Of a DNA stretch of 63,525 bases, positions 33,081 to 41,625 are shown piece by piece. The position numbers and the translations under genes are program-made. Each line of letters starts with the position of its first letter. The stretch's first letter is position 1. Below the pieces are notes generated by a model that was not told the origin of the DNA, made no database searches, and saw only the letters and a program-made list of their open reading frames with translations. The stretch spans positions 1-63,525 of the forward strand of contig NZ_CALDMP010000042.1 in NCBI RefSeq assembly GCF_937915125.1, written 5' to 3'. The DNA is from an uncultured Ruminococcus sp. (GTDB lineage: Bacteria; Bacillota; Clostridia; Oscillospirales; Ruminococcaceae).

Positions 33081-33857
33081 TTATCGCTCAATTACGCCCA
33101 ATCCCGGTAAGAAATCCACGATTGGCAATTCAAGCTTCTCTGCCATCTTGCGGCAAGCATTGACATACTCCGCATTGGACAGCCGATCCGGCGTGTGAGC
33201 ATCGCAGCCGATAATCACAGAATTCCCAGCTTTCTTGGCAATTTTTAGGAATCGCTCCGAGGTGTAGTGCCGGTTTTCTACCACACCCAACAGGTTGATC
33301 TCCACGGGAATGTCATGAGCTTTCAGATACTGGCATAGCCGGAGAAAATATTCCTCGTATACTTCGTCTGGTCCCGTGAAGTGGAATAAATCAGGATGCG
33401 CCACATAAGCATATTTTCCCGTTTCCATACCGGAAATGACCGTGTCAACATATTTTTTCAGTTCCGCCTTGGAATTCGTGGGAAATCCTGTATACGGCGC
33501 AGTCATTTCGTTCGCTGTGAAATGCTGCCCCAGGATCATATAGTCAACGGGATAACCCTCCAGAAGCTTTTCCTGATCCTCCATCAGTTCCGGGATATAC
33601 TCCGCCTCGAATCCAGCATAAATGGTGATATCCCTTGCATATTCCCGTTTCAGATCTTCCAAAGAATAAAAGTAATCATCCAGCTGTTCCGGGAACATAC
33701 GGGTGCGGGAAACATAACCCTCCGGAAATACCCAGGGGCAGTGATCCGAAAACCCCAGCACTTTCATGCCGGCAGCAATTGCCTGTTCCACATATTCTTT
33801 ATCCTCGCCCCATGCATGCTGGCATCGGGCAGTGTGCGTGTGATAATTTGCGATCAT
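33081..33857 (-). CDS. PHP-domain histidinol-phosphatase-like protein
   Basis: A 258-residue metal-dependent phosphatase of the HisJ/HisK family. Metal ligands are in NYHTHTARCQHAWGED, FSDHCPWV, GFEAEYIPE, ILGQHF, AHPD and GCDAHTPDRL. Such proteins hydrolyse histidinol phosphate or similar substrates. No other his genes are nearby, so the histidine role is not supported by context. It is the last gene of the MoxR operon, 12 nt after the DUF308 protein. Confidence 0.85.
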   Translation of the reverse strand: MIANYHTHTARCQHAWGEDKEYVEQAIAAGMKVLGFSDHCPWVFPEGYVSRTRMFPEQLDDYFYSLEDLKREYARDITIYAGFEAEYIPELMEDQEKLLEGYPVDYMILGQHFTANEMTAPYTGFPTNSKAELKKYVDTVISGMETGKYAYVAHPDLFHFTGPDEVYEEYFLRLCQYLKAHDIPVEINLLGVVENRHYTSERFLKIAKKAGNSVIIGCDAHTPDRLSNAEYVNACRKMAEKLELPIVDFLPGLGVIER

Positions 33858-33869
33858 ATCAATGGTTCC

Positions 33870-34499
33870 TCACTGTTCTTCTGTAGAATTCGCCTTATCA
33901 GCATCGTCTGCGCAAACCGTTTCCACTACAGTAGCAGAGGATTTTGGTACGGAGATCCGTGCGAGCACTTCGTTGACCATACGCAGAACACCGCTGATGA
34001 TCATCAGAATGCCGATGATGTTCCAGCCGGCATTCTGGTTCACAAACAGCACATAGATGAGAATGAACACGCCCAGCAGGCAGTTTGTGATGGCAAAGAT
34101 TATGGGAATGAGAATGTTAGAATTTTCTTTTCGGAAAGTCATGGTGTTCACTGCACCGGAAATGCCGCTTGCCAGAACACAGATGCCGATAAGTACAGGG
34201 ATCAAAGTGTTCACCGTAAAGGGAACGATGATGAGGACGGCGCCGATTACCATAAGTACGACACCGGTCACCAGATACTGCGTCTGCACCTCAAACTTGC
34301 GGCGAGATGCATAAATGACCACTTCAATGAGACCGATAAGTGCGATCAGTATGCCGAAGGACAAGAAAATCTTGTTGAACAGATTTTCGTTGACAAGCAG
34401 CAGGATACCCATGCCAATAAGACAGAGGGGCAGAACAAAGGGGAGCAGTATATAAAGGGTGCGCTTGGATGATTTGGATTTCAGGGATTTTGATTTCAT
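33870..34499 (-). CDS. DUF308/HdeD-like membrane protein
   Basis: A 209-residue protein with about six membrane segments in pairs (LYILLPFVLPLCLIGMGILL, FGILIALIGLIEVVIY, VLMVIGAVLIIVPFTV, and others), a basic N-tail (KSKSLKSKSSKR) and an acidic C-tail. The pattern resembles HdeD/DUF308 proteins. Function unknown. ATG at 34499 has AAAGGAG 7 nt upstream. It follows the transglutaminase gene by 17 nt. Confidence 0.78.
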   Translation of the reverse strand: MKSKSLKSKSSKRTLYILLPFVLPLCLIGMGILLLVNENLFNKIFLSFGILIALIGLIEVVIYASRRKFEVQTQYLVTGVVLMVIGAVLIIVPFTVNTLIPVLIGICVLASGISGAVNTMTFRKENSNILIPIIFAITNCLLGVFILIYVLFVNQNAGWNIIGILMIISGVLRMVNEVLARISVPKSSATVVETVCADDADKANSTEEQ

Positions 34500-34516
34500 A
34501 ATAGACTCCTTTCGCA

Positions 34517-37144
34517 TCAGAACAGATGCAGTATATATTTCATGCAGATCCGTTTCAGCGGATCGCAGGATGCATAAATGGATTGTGCCAGCGCCTGGAC
34601 AGATGTTACTGCTTCTGTCTGTGCAGATTTTTCCGGGTATTTTCGCCCCAGATCCATTGCCAGCGCCATAGGAATAATTTGAGCGGCAGCCTCAGACGGC
34701 AGATGTTTTTTCTCCAGATGCCCCACGGCTTCTTCGCAGAAGTCCATGAGCAGCTGCCCGTTATACCGCAGTCCGCTCCACCGCAGCAAATGGAAAAGAT
34801 ACCGGTATGCTGTCAGGACCGCTTGTCGAGGATGCAGGGAATCCAGCATAATCCGATTTCGCCGCCGAATATGCCATAGCCGCAGAAGCACAATAGCACC
34901 GATCAGAATTCCAACAATCAGAATGCCCAGCAGTATTCGCATCAGCCATGGGGGAAATATGCTGTGCGCAGCTTCCGGCGGCAGGGAATTGTTGCTCTCG
35001 GAATTCTCTGCACCGTCTGGCATCGTTGCTGCGCTGCTGCCGGAAATCGTTTCTGCCGCTTTTGTTGTGGATGTCAGCGATGCCTGACTGGCTATTGTCG
35101 CTGCGCTTTCTGCTGTAGCAGTTGTGGTTTTTGGATCAGACGGCTCAGTCGATTGCGCCGAAGCGTTTGTGCCGTAATAGCCCGGCGTCATTTCAAAGGG
35201 CATCCATCCGTATCCGTCAATGTAAAACTCACACCAGGCATGAGCCTGTCGGTCTGTCAATGTTATAGTGTATCCATCATCGCTGACCTCAGCACTTTTC
35301 AGCATATCATTTCCTACAAGATAGCCCTCACAATATCGTGCCGGAATGCCCAGATACCGCGCCAGAATCGTTCCGGCAGAAGCATAGTGCATGCAATAGC
35401 CCTTGTGGTTTTCCATGAGAAAAAAGCTAATGAAATCTCGCGTGCTGGGCGTTTTGCCGGGGGCAGTGGTGTATTCCGTACGCTCCGCCATCCATGCCCG
35501 GATCTCACAGAGTGCCTCATACTGTTCCTCCGCCGTTTCCGGATGTTTTTCTGTGAGAGATGCCGGAAGTGCTTCATAAACATCGTCCAGTGCCCCTTCA
35601 TCAGGCAGTTTTTTGTAAGCATCCTTTGCATAATCACGGTATGCCAGGGATTCCAGAAGCATTGACGGAATCACTTTTCCCCGAATCTCCTCCGGAGAAA
35701 CCGCCGCCTGGGATTCCTTGAAACGTGCGCTGATTTCTGTTCCAGTATCTGAAAATCCCAGGGTTTCCAGAAACGTTTGTATGGACGTATTCTCTCCGAT
35801 ATTTTTCATTTTCATCTGGTATTCCTGGAGATCGGCATCTGCCAGCGTGGCAATTACCCAGGTCTGTGGGTCGGAGACCGTCCAGGAATACATTTCCCGG
35901 TCATCAGGTCTTATGTCCCAATCATCGAAAAATGATACGTCGGAGGAAAAGGAGACATAGGGCTGATAATACCGAGAATCCCGTTTTTCCGGGGTAATTG
36001 TACAGGTGAATGTTCCTGTATCCGGCAGGAGAGAACGCTGGAACAAAAAGGAAAAATTCTGTGGAGCACAATCGTATTTCTCGATAATATCATACACCGT
36101 TTTCTCATGGGCAGCATTTGTATCCTTCGCAGGAGCTGTCCAGCTGTTGTCCTTGTATTCGCCGCCTGTATAACCTTTGAGATACATGGTGCTGTCCGGG
36201 AGCGTGTCAAAGGTCAGCGTCAGTTCCGGTTCATCCCGAAAATGCAGACTGGATTTTGTGCCCAATTTTGACACATGGGATGTATTCTTAAACCCCAGTG
36301 AAGCACCCAGCATCCGGAAACTTTCCGGGAGATTCTGAATATCGAAGTCGGAAAGACTGTGGCTCAGGTCATTTTTACGCTGTCTGTCTGCATCGGAGCG
36401 TGTGTATCCGCCCAGCGTTCCAAGCAGAACAACGGCAGTATACACCGCCAGCACAAACAATGCCGTGACAGAACCGCAAACGGCTGCCGTGTGCCTGGCA
36501 GCTTTCGGCTGTGCATTGCCGCACGGCATCGCCAGACACAGCGCCAACATACCGCACCAATACGCCAGAAGCGGTGCCATGACAATCGGTTTTACAGAAA
36601 GTCCCAGATACAACCCCGGCTCCAGGAGCAGGAATGTCACTCCAACGGTCAGTGTGAAATGCGGATGCTTTATGGTGAAAAAGGCAATGAAATATGCCAG
36701 CAGGACAGTAAAGCAGCAGACAACCAGTGTAACACAGGAAACAGGGTCATATACGGCGGAAACTGTGTAATAGGGAATGTCCGTGTGATGGGCATTACTG
36801 TAAATGGCATTGATGATGTATTGTATGCCGGCGGTGGTGTGACTGACACGCAGCACCAGCACAGCAAGCACCAGAAGCAAACAGATTCCGGAGATCCTGC
36901 CGCCGTATCTGGGCAGAAGCTGGGAGAACGTTCCGAGGAAAAAACCAGCTATGGCAATGATGCATACCATTCCGGTGCGGCATTCCGGCTGGTACAGGGA
37001 AAATAATACCGTCAAAGTGCCGGCGAATCCCAGCAGTGCCAACAGTAGCGTCAGCAGATTCCAGCCGTTTCGCCTGGGTCCGGACATGGCATACGCCGGG
37101 TCAGGCTGAATATGCAGAGAAATGGAAGTCGTTGTATGTATCAT
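34517..37144 (-). CDS. Transglutaminase-like membrane protein (TgpA type)
   Basis: An 875-residue protein. The N-terminal third has about eight membrane segments. An extracytoplasmic part contains a transglutaminase core near residues 580-650: Cys in NHKGYCMHYASAGTILARYL, His in RQAHAWCEFYIDGYGWMPFE with the following Asp/Glu. A Ser/Thr-rich stretch (TTTATAESAATIASQ) precedes one more membrane helix, then a cytoplasmic DUF4129-like tail. The TgpA-DUF58-MoxR trio is widespread and is linked to envelope or spore-cortex-type protein processing, without a defined substrate. The ATG at 37144 has AAAGGACG upstream; the ORF's 35 earlier codons overlap the DUF58 gene and are unlikely to be used. Confidence 0.88.
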   Translation of the reverse strand: MIHTTTSISLHIQPDPAYAMSGPRRNGWNLLTLLLALLGFAGTLTVLFSLYQPECRTGMVCIIAIAGFFLGTFSQLLPRYGGRISGICLLLVLAVLVLRVSHTTAGIQYIINAIYSNAHHTDIPYYTVSAVYDPVSCVTLVVCCFTVLLAYFIAFFTIKHPHFTLTVGVTFLLLEPGLYLGLSVKPIVMAPLLAYWCGMLALCLAMPCGNAQPKAARHTAAVCGSVTALFVLAVYTAVVLLGTLGGYTRSDADRQRKNDLSHSLSDFDIQNLPESFRMLGASLGFKNTSHVSKLGTKSSLHFRDEPELTLTFDTLPDSTMYLKGYTGGEYKDNSWTAPAKDTNAAHEKTVYDIIEKYDCAPQNFSFLFQRSLLPDTGTFTCTITPEKRDSRYYQPYVSFSSDVSFFDDWDIRPDDREMYSWTVSDPQTWVIATLADADLQEYQMKMKNIGENTSIQTFLETLGFSDTGTEISARFKESQAAVSPEEIRGKVIPSMLLESLAYRDYAKDAYKKLPDEGALDDVYEALPASLTEKHPETAEEQYEALCEIRAWMAERTEYTTAPGKTPSTRDFISFFLMENHKGYCMHYASAGTILARYLGIPARYCEGYLVGNDMLKSAEVSDDGYTITLTDRQAHAWCEFYIDGYGWMPFEMTPGYYGTNASAQSTEPSDPKTTTATAESAATIASQASLTSTTKAAETISGSSAATMPDGAENSESNNSLPPEAAHSIFPPWLMRILLGILIVGILIGAIVLLRLWHIRRRNRIMLDSLHPRQAVLTAYRYLFHLLRWSGLRYNGQLLMDFCEEAVGHLEKKHLPSEAAAQIIPMALAMDLGRKYPEKSAQTEAVTSVQALAQSIYASCDPLKRICMKYILHLF

Positions 37145-37157
37145 GGCACCGTCCTTT

Positions 37158-38285
37158 TTATGTGAGGGATTCTGTGAGAACATGGTATACGGTTTCCGCA
37201 GCACTTCGCGGCGAGATTGCCCATCCGCCGTTCCCGGCAGATGCCGCATCTGCCGTAAAGATCGTCATATTTTCCGGCGATGCAGTGATACTATCGGTGA
37301 TGCAGAAAGGGACATGTTCCCCGGTTTGTTCCAGTGTGTTCCAGCAGGCGGAAGGGTTCGTTCCCGGCGCCGATACCAGCAGGGAACGGAGTATGGGTAT
37401 CAGCTCTTCCGGTGCGGACAACACGTGATGTCGGTACTGATTTTCACAACAGATCAGCAGCGTCATAGAATCACCGCTGCTGCAAACCATCTCCACAAAG
37501 GCGGTCAGCGCTTCCAGCATGGCATCCAGCCTGTCCCCAGGCGCTGTCAGCTGCGGATGCAGAGCGTAGAGAAAGCCCAGAACCACTGGCGTTTTGATGG
37601 GAATGCCATATTCCCGGACGACCGGCTCTGGAAAACGGCTGCTGAGTTTCCAGTGGATCGCACGCATCCGGTCGCCGTTTCGGTAATTTCGCACGCCCAT
37701 AAATTCTTCCGGTTCTGTGGTGGGCTGCATCTGCGCCGCCTGCCCCGGATTCCCCGAAAGAAGTATCTTTTCACCGTGGGGCGGTGGAACAAGGGGCAGA
37801 ATCAGAAGGTCTTGTGACTGCACCGCAGTATTCCGGTAAGAAAACAGTTGCAGCAGATCAAATACACGAAATCCCCTCAACGTAAGGCAGATTTCTCCGC
37901 AGTGTTCTGGTATCACAGAGACCGTCAGCTGTGCTGTGCCTTTTGCCGGGACAGAAGTCTGGAATTCCCACGCCTCTCCGTCCCCAAGTACCATATTATC
38001 TCCCTGAAGTACCAGCTTCACTGTACCAATGGGCAGTCGGGTAGGATTTTTCAGAAGAATGGTACAGGCACAGACTTCGCCGGGATGTATGGGTGCAGAA
38101 GGGACTGTCAGCTGCACTGTCAGTTTCCGTCCTGTGAAAAGCGCCGCCGCAAAAAATCCCAGAGGAAGAAGCAGCATACTAATCAGCAGATAGACGGAAA
38201 ATTCCGGGAGATAGAGCATGGAAAACAAATAGACAATGCCTGTCAGGAGCAGGTACAGCAGTTTTACATACCACATGGGCGTCAC
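37158..38285 (-). CDS. DUF58-domain protein
   Basis: A 375-residue protein. Two N-terminal membrane segments (LLYLLLTGIVYLFSMLYL and LLISMLLLPLGFFAAALF) are followed by a beta-rich part, then DUF58 with the hallmark VRNYRNGDRMRAIHWKLSSR near residue 200 and a vWA-like end. Its partner is the MoxR ATPase. Start GTG at 38285 overlaps the MoxR stop; ATG 38276 is an alternative. Function unknown. Confidence 0.9.
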   Translation of the reverse strand: MTPMWYVKLLYLLLTGIVYLFSMLYLPEFSVYLLISMLLLPLGFFAAALFTGRKLTVQLTVPSAPIHPGEVCACTILLKNPTRLPIGTVKLVLQGDNMVLGDGEAWEFQTSVPAKGTAQLTVSVIPEHCGEICLTLRGFRVFDLLQLFSYRNTAVQSQDLLILPLVPPPHGEKILLSGNPGQAAQMQPTTEPEEFMGVRNYRNGDRMRAIHWKLSSRFPEPVVREYGIPIKTPVVLGFLYALHPQLTAPGDRLDAMLEALTAFVEMVCSSGDSMTLLICCENQYRHHVLSAPEELIPILRSLLVSAPGTNPSACWNTLEQTGEHVPFCITDSITASPENMTIFTADAASAGNGGWAISPRSAAETVYHVLTESLT

Positions 38286-39226
38286 CGTCTGTCCGGCGCC
38301 GGAACAGGAACCCGGCGGATAATCTCTTCGAGAATTTGCTTCGGCGAGGCACCGCTTTTGACAATGAGACGATGTGCCAGCACGTCCTCGCAGAGGGGGA
38401 CGATATCATCCGGCAGAAGATAATCTCTCCCACGGAGCATTGCCATGGCTTTTGCAGCCTGCACCAGCGCCAGAGTTCCCCGGGGACTGACGCCAAGCGT
38501 CACCTGGGGATGCTCTCTGGTGGCTTTGGAAATAGAAGCGGCATAATAATAGAGCCGATCGTCCACATAGATCGAAGCTGCCTCCTGCTGTAACAGCAGA
38601 AGCTGTTCCGCAGTGATCACCGGGCGGATCTGCTCCAGCGGATTCTGAACAGCTCTGCCCCGAAGAATGGCGACTTCCTCTTGTATCTGGGGATAACCCA
38701 TTTGCAGCCGCATCAGAAAACGGTCCAGCTGAGATTCCGGCAGGGACTGCGTACCCACGCAGCCCAGCGGATTCTGAGTAGCAATGACCAGATGAGGTTT
38801 TGGCAGCGTGTAAGTTTTTCCCTCTACCGTCACATTGCCCTCTTCCATAGCCTCCAGAAGTGCTGCCTGAGTCTTGCTGGAAGTGCGGTTGATCTCGTCT
38901 GCAAGAAACAGGTGACAGAACAGTGCACCAGGCTGAAAAACAAACTTACCAGTATTCTTCTCATAGACAGAAAAGCCCGTCAGATCCGACGGCAGCACAT
39001 CCGGTGTGAACTGCACACGCCGGCAGGAAAGTCCCAGCGCCCGGGAAAATGCCATGGCGAGAGTAGTTTTTCCCACACCTGGCATGTCCTCCATGAGAAC
39101 ATGTCCGCCGGCAAGAAATGCAATAAGTACTTTTGTCAGGATCAGATCTTTTCCCACTACCGCCTTGCGTACCTCGGCAAGAACGGCGGCAGGGAGTGTG
39201 TTGGGTTGTGTTGCAGCTGTTGGCAT
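38282..39226 (-). CDS. MoxR-family AAA+ ATPase
   Basis: A 314-residue AAA+ ATPase. Walker A is EDMPGVGKTTLAMAFS near residue 50, Walker B LFLADEINRTSSK, and the sensor 1 region IATQNPLG. MoxR proteins act as chaperones for partner complexes such as DUF58 and TgpA proteins. AGGAGG precedes the ATG. First gene of the five-gene operon (MoxR-DUF58-transglutaminase-DUF308-PHP). Confidence 0.93.
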   Translation of the reverse strand: MPTAATQPNTLPAAVLAEVRKAVVGKDLILTKVLIAFLAGGHVLMEDMPGVGKTTLAMAFSRALGLSCRRVQFTPDVLPSDLTGFSVYEKNTGKFVFQPGALFCHLFLADEINRTSSKTQAALLEAMEEGNVTVEGKTYTLPKPHLVIATQNPLGCVGTQSLPESQLDRFLMRLQMGYPQIQEEVAILRGRAVQNPLEQIRPVITAEQLLLLQQEAASIYVDDRLYYYAASISKATREHPQVTLGVSPRGTLALVQAAKAMAMLRGRDYLLPDDIVPLCEDVLAHRLIVKSGASPKQILEEIIRRVPVPAPDRR

Positions 39227-39309
39227 GAGAACCTCCTGATATGATACGCAATGGATAGGAACTTATTTTCTGTTTTACAGGTCGGAAACCCTGGCATTTA
39301 CATTTTTTC

Positions 39310-39338
39310 ATTATATCATTTTTTTCTCCGTTTGGCAA
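39310..39338 (-). promoter_or_regulatory. Sigma-A promoter of the MoxR operon
   Basis: Minus-strand TTGCCA (39338-39333) and TATAAT (39315-39310) with 17-nt spacing, about 85 nt before the MoxR start. Confidence 0.8.
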
Positions 39339-39443
39339 GTATATGGTATGACTTTTCTGCAAAATCCGCTCCATAATTTTTGTTTGCTTTCGGTTAAAAT
39401 GGCGAAAAAAACAGAAAATCATAAAAAATCGGGGCGGCTTGTA

Positions 39444-39471
39444 TTGACAAAGCCATAAAAAATGATATACT
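39444..39471 (+). promoter_or_regulatory. Promoter of ppa
   Basis: TTGACA (39444-39449) and TATACT (39466-39471), 16-nt spacer, about 80 nt before ppa. The 39227-39551 gap holds only this and the opposing MoxR promoter. Confidence 0.75.
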
Positions 39472-39551
39472 AAATAGGTACAGGTCTTTCAGCAGGCGGC
39501 AGTCTGTGCGGCTGAGGGACAATGCTTCTGACGGAAAGGAAAAAGAGAGCC

Positions 39552-40085
39552 ATGAATATCTGGCATGATATCAACCCGAAGCGCATTACAGTGGATGAGT
39601 TCGTTGCAGTAATTGAGATCCCGAAAAACAGCAAGGTCAAGTATGAGCTGAACAAAGAGACCGGCATTCTGGAAATGGACCGCATTCTCTATACTTCAAC
39701 TCACTATCCGGCAAATTACGGCTTTATTCCGAGAACCTTTGCTGATGACGGCGACCCGCTGGATGTGCTGGTGCTTTGTTCTCAGACAATTCATCCTATG
39801 ACATTGGTTCGCTGTTATCCCATCGGTGTCATTCATATGATCGACAACGGTCAGCGTGATGACAAGATTGTTGCCATTCCTTGCAATGATCCGACCTATA
39901 ACACGTATCATAACATTGATGATCTGCCCCGTCATATTTTCGAAGAGATCGTACACTTCTTCCAGGTGTACAAGGAACTGGAGCACAAGACCACAGCGGT
40001 AGATGAGGTCGAAGATGTTTACTCGGCAAAGGAAATCATTGCCGCGGATATCGAACATTATATCGACAAATTCTGCAAGGGATAA
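39552..40085 (+). CDS. ppa: Inorganic pyrophosphatase, family I
   Basis: A 177-residue soluble pyrophosphatase. The signature is DDGDPLDVLVL; further ligands are in KYELNKETG and the YPANYGFIP loop. It drives pyrophosphate-producing reactions, including the PRPP-using and aminoacylation reactions encoded near it. ATG 39552 is chosen over the earlier in-frame ATG because the N-terminus MNIWHDI fits the family. Confidence 0.95.
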   Translation: MNIWHDINPKRITVDEFVAVIEIPKNSKVKYELNKETGILEMDRILYTSTHYPANYGFIPRTFADDGDPLDVLVLCSQTIHPMTLVRCYPIGVIHMIDNGQRDDKIVAIPCNDPTYNTYHNIDDLPRHIFEEIVHFFQVYKELEHKTTAVDEVEDVYSAKEIIAADIEHYIDKFCKG

Positions 40086-40150
40086 TCTCACCGGGAACCG
40101 GACGAATTTGAGCCGGCACGGCGATTGAAATAGAAAGAGGTATTTGAGTT

Positions 40151-41302
40151 ATGGTATCAGCATCAGACATTTTGTTCAACCACGGAAACAGTGTAGCCCC
40201 CCTGGGACTGATCGCAATGGACGGCGCAAAGGAACTGGGAAACAAAATCAATGATTATCTCGTTGAATGGGCACATAAAGGCGGTTATGATGTAGACACA
40301 TTCCTGATCGAGTGTGAATGTCCTCGTTTTTCTTCCGGCGATGGAAAGGGACTGATCAAGTCCACCATCCGCGGCAAGGATCTGTTCATCATTGTGGACG
40401 TGGGCAATTATAACATTAAGTATCAGATGTTCGACCAGATGAATGCCATGTCCCCGGATGATCACTATCAGGATCTGAAGCGCATCATTCAGGCGACCAG
40501 CGGCAAGGCACACCGTATCAATGTGATCATGCCCATTCTCTACGGCGGCCGTCAGCATCGCCGGAACTACCGGGAATCTCTGGACTGTGCCTGTGCATTG
40601 CAGGAGCTGGCGCAGATGGGCGTTTCCAATATTCTGACAGTCGACGCACATGACCCCAGAGTGCATAATGCCATTCCGCTCATGGGCTTTGATAATATGA
40701 TGCCGTCCTATCAGGTGCTGAAAACCATGTTCCAGACCGTGCCCCACCTGAAGACCACGCCGGACGAGTTTATGGTCATCAGTCCGGACGAGGGTGCACT
40801 GAACCGTAACATGTATTACGCTTCCATGCTGGGCGTACAGATGGGCATGTTTTATAAGCGCCGGGATTATTCCAAGATCATCAGCGGCCGCAACCCCATC
40901 GTGGCACATGAGTATCTGGGTAATTCTGTTGAGGGCAAGGATGTCTTTATTGCAGATGACATCATTTCTTCTGGTGAATCCATGCTGGATATTGCCTATG
41001 CACTGAAAGAGCGCAAGGCACGCCGGGTATTCTGCTATGCGACCTATGGTCTCTTTGTCAATGGGCTGGAGAAATTCGACAAGGCATATGAGGACGGCTA
41101 TATCAATGCAGTATTCAGCACCAATCTGACATATCGCACTGAAGCGCTTCTGTCCCGGGAATGGTTCCACGAGGTGGACTGCTCGAAGTATATTTCCTAC
41201 TTCATTGCCGCACTCAACCACGATGTTTCCATCGGCAATGTCATTGACCCCAATGCCAAGATCAAGGCGCTGCTGGAACGGAGAAATCAGGAGAATTCCT
41301 GA
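40151..41302 (+). CDS. prs: Ribose-phosphate pyrophosphokinase (PRPP synthetase), long form
   Basis: A 383-residue enzyme making PRPP from ribose 5-phosphate and ATP. Visible are the ATP loop region near RQHRRNYRES, the metal-binding VDAHDPRVHN, and the PRPP loop DVFIADDIISSGESMLD. It is longer than the usual 310-320 residues and diverged, a type common in Clostridia beside or instead of the short form. The ATG is preceded by GAAAGAGG. Ppa lies upstream in the same orientation. Confidence 0.92.
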   Translation: MVSASDILFNHGNSVAPLGLIAMDGAKELGNKINDYLVEWAHKGGYDVDTFLIECECPRFSSGDGKGLIKSTIRGKDLFIIVDVGNYNIKYQMFDQMNAMSPDDHYQDLKRIIQATSGKAHRINVIMPILYGGRQHRRNYRESLDCACALQELAQMGVSNILTVDAHDPRVHNAIPLMGFDNMMPSYQVLKTMFQTVPHLKTTPDEFMVISPDEGALNRNMYYASMLGVQMGMFYKRRDYSKIISGRNPIVAHEYLGNSVEGKDVFIADDIISSGESMLDIAYALKERKARRVFCYATYGLFVNGLEKFDKAYEDGYINAVFSTNLTYRTEALLSREWFHEVDCSKYISYFIAALNHDVSIGNVIDPNAKIKALLERRNQENS

Positions 41303-41331
41303 TCGCATAAGGGATTTTCACAAAAAAATCG

Positions 41332-41360
41332 TTGACATTCCGCAAAGGATTTGTTATACT
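41332..41360 (+). promoter_or_regulatory. Promoter of the alaS T-box leader
   Basis: TTGACA (41332-41337) and TATACT (41355-41360), 17-nt spacer, just upstream of the T-box. Confidence 0.85.
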
Positions 41361-41369
41361 GAATCATAT

Positions 41370-41605
41370 GAATATATTACGGCGATGAACGGAATAACTG
41401 TAGCTTCTGCTGTGCAGAGAGGACGTGTCTGGTGGAAACGTCTCAGCAGGGTACAGGTGCTCCCCGTGAGCCTTTCTGAGAAATCAGAACGCATGCACTG
41501 CGTTATGGTGCATCGAGGGAAATGCAATGCAATGCATTTCCGAACTTGGGTGGTAACACGAAGGCCTTCGTCCCATTTGGCGGCGAGGGTCTTTTTCTAT
41601 TTTAA
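41370..41605 (+). promoter_or_regulatory. T-box riboswitch controlling alaS (alanine)
   Basis: A leader of about 235 nt with the conserved T-box AACTTGGGTGGTAACACG (41543-41560), then a stem and T-run typical of the terminator (GAAGGCCTTCGTCCC to TCTTTTTCT). A stem I-like region has GAGAGGACGTGTCTGGTGGAAACG. A GCT at 41459-41461 near the 3' side of stem I is a candidate alanine specifier codon. It senses uncharged tRNA-Ala and allows readthrough into alaS. Confidence 0.9.
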
Positions 41606-41625
41606 TCAAAGGAGTTTTTATTCAA

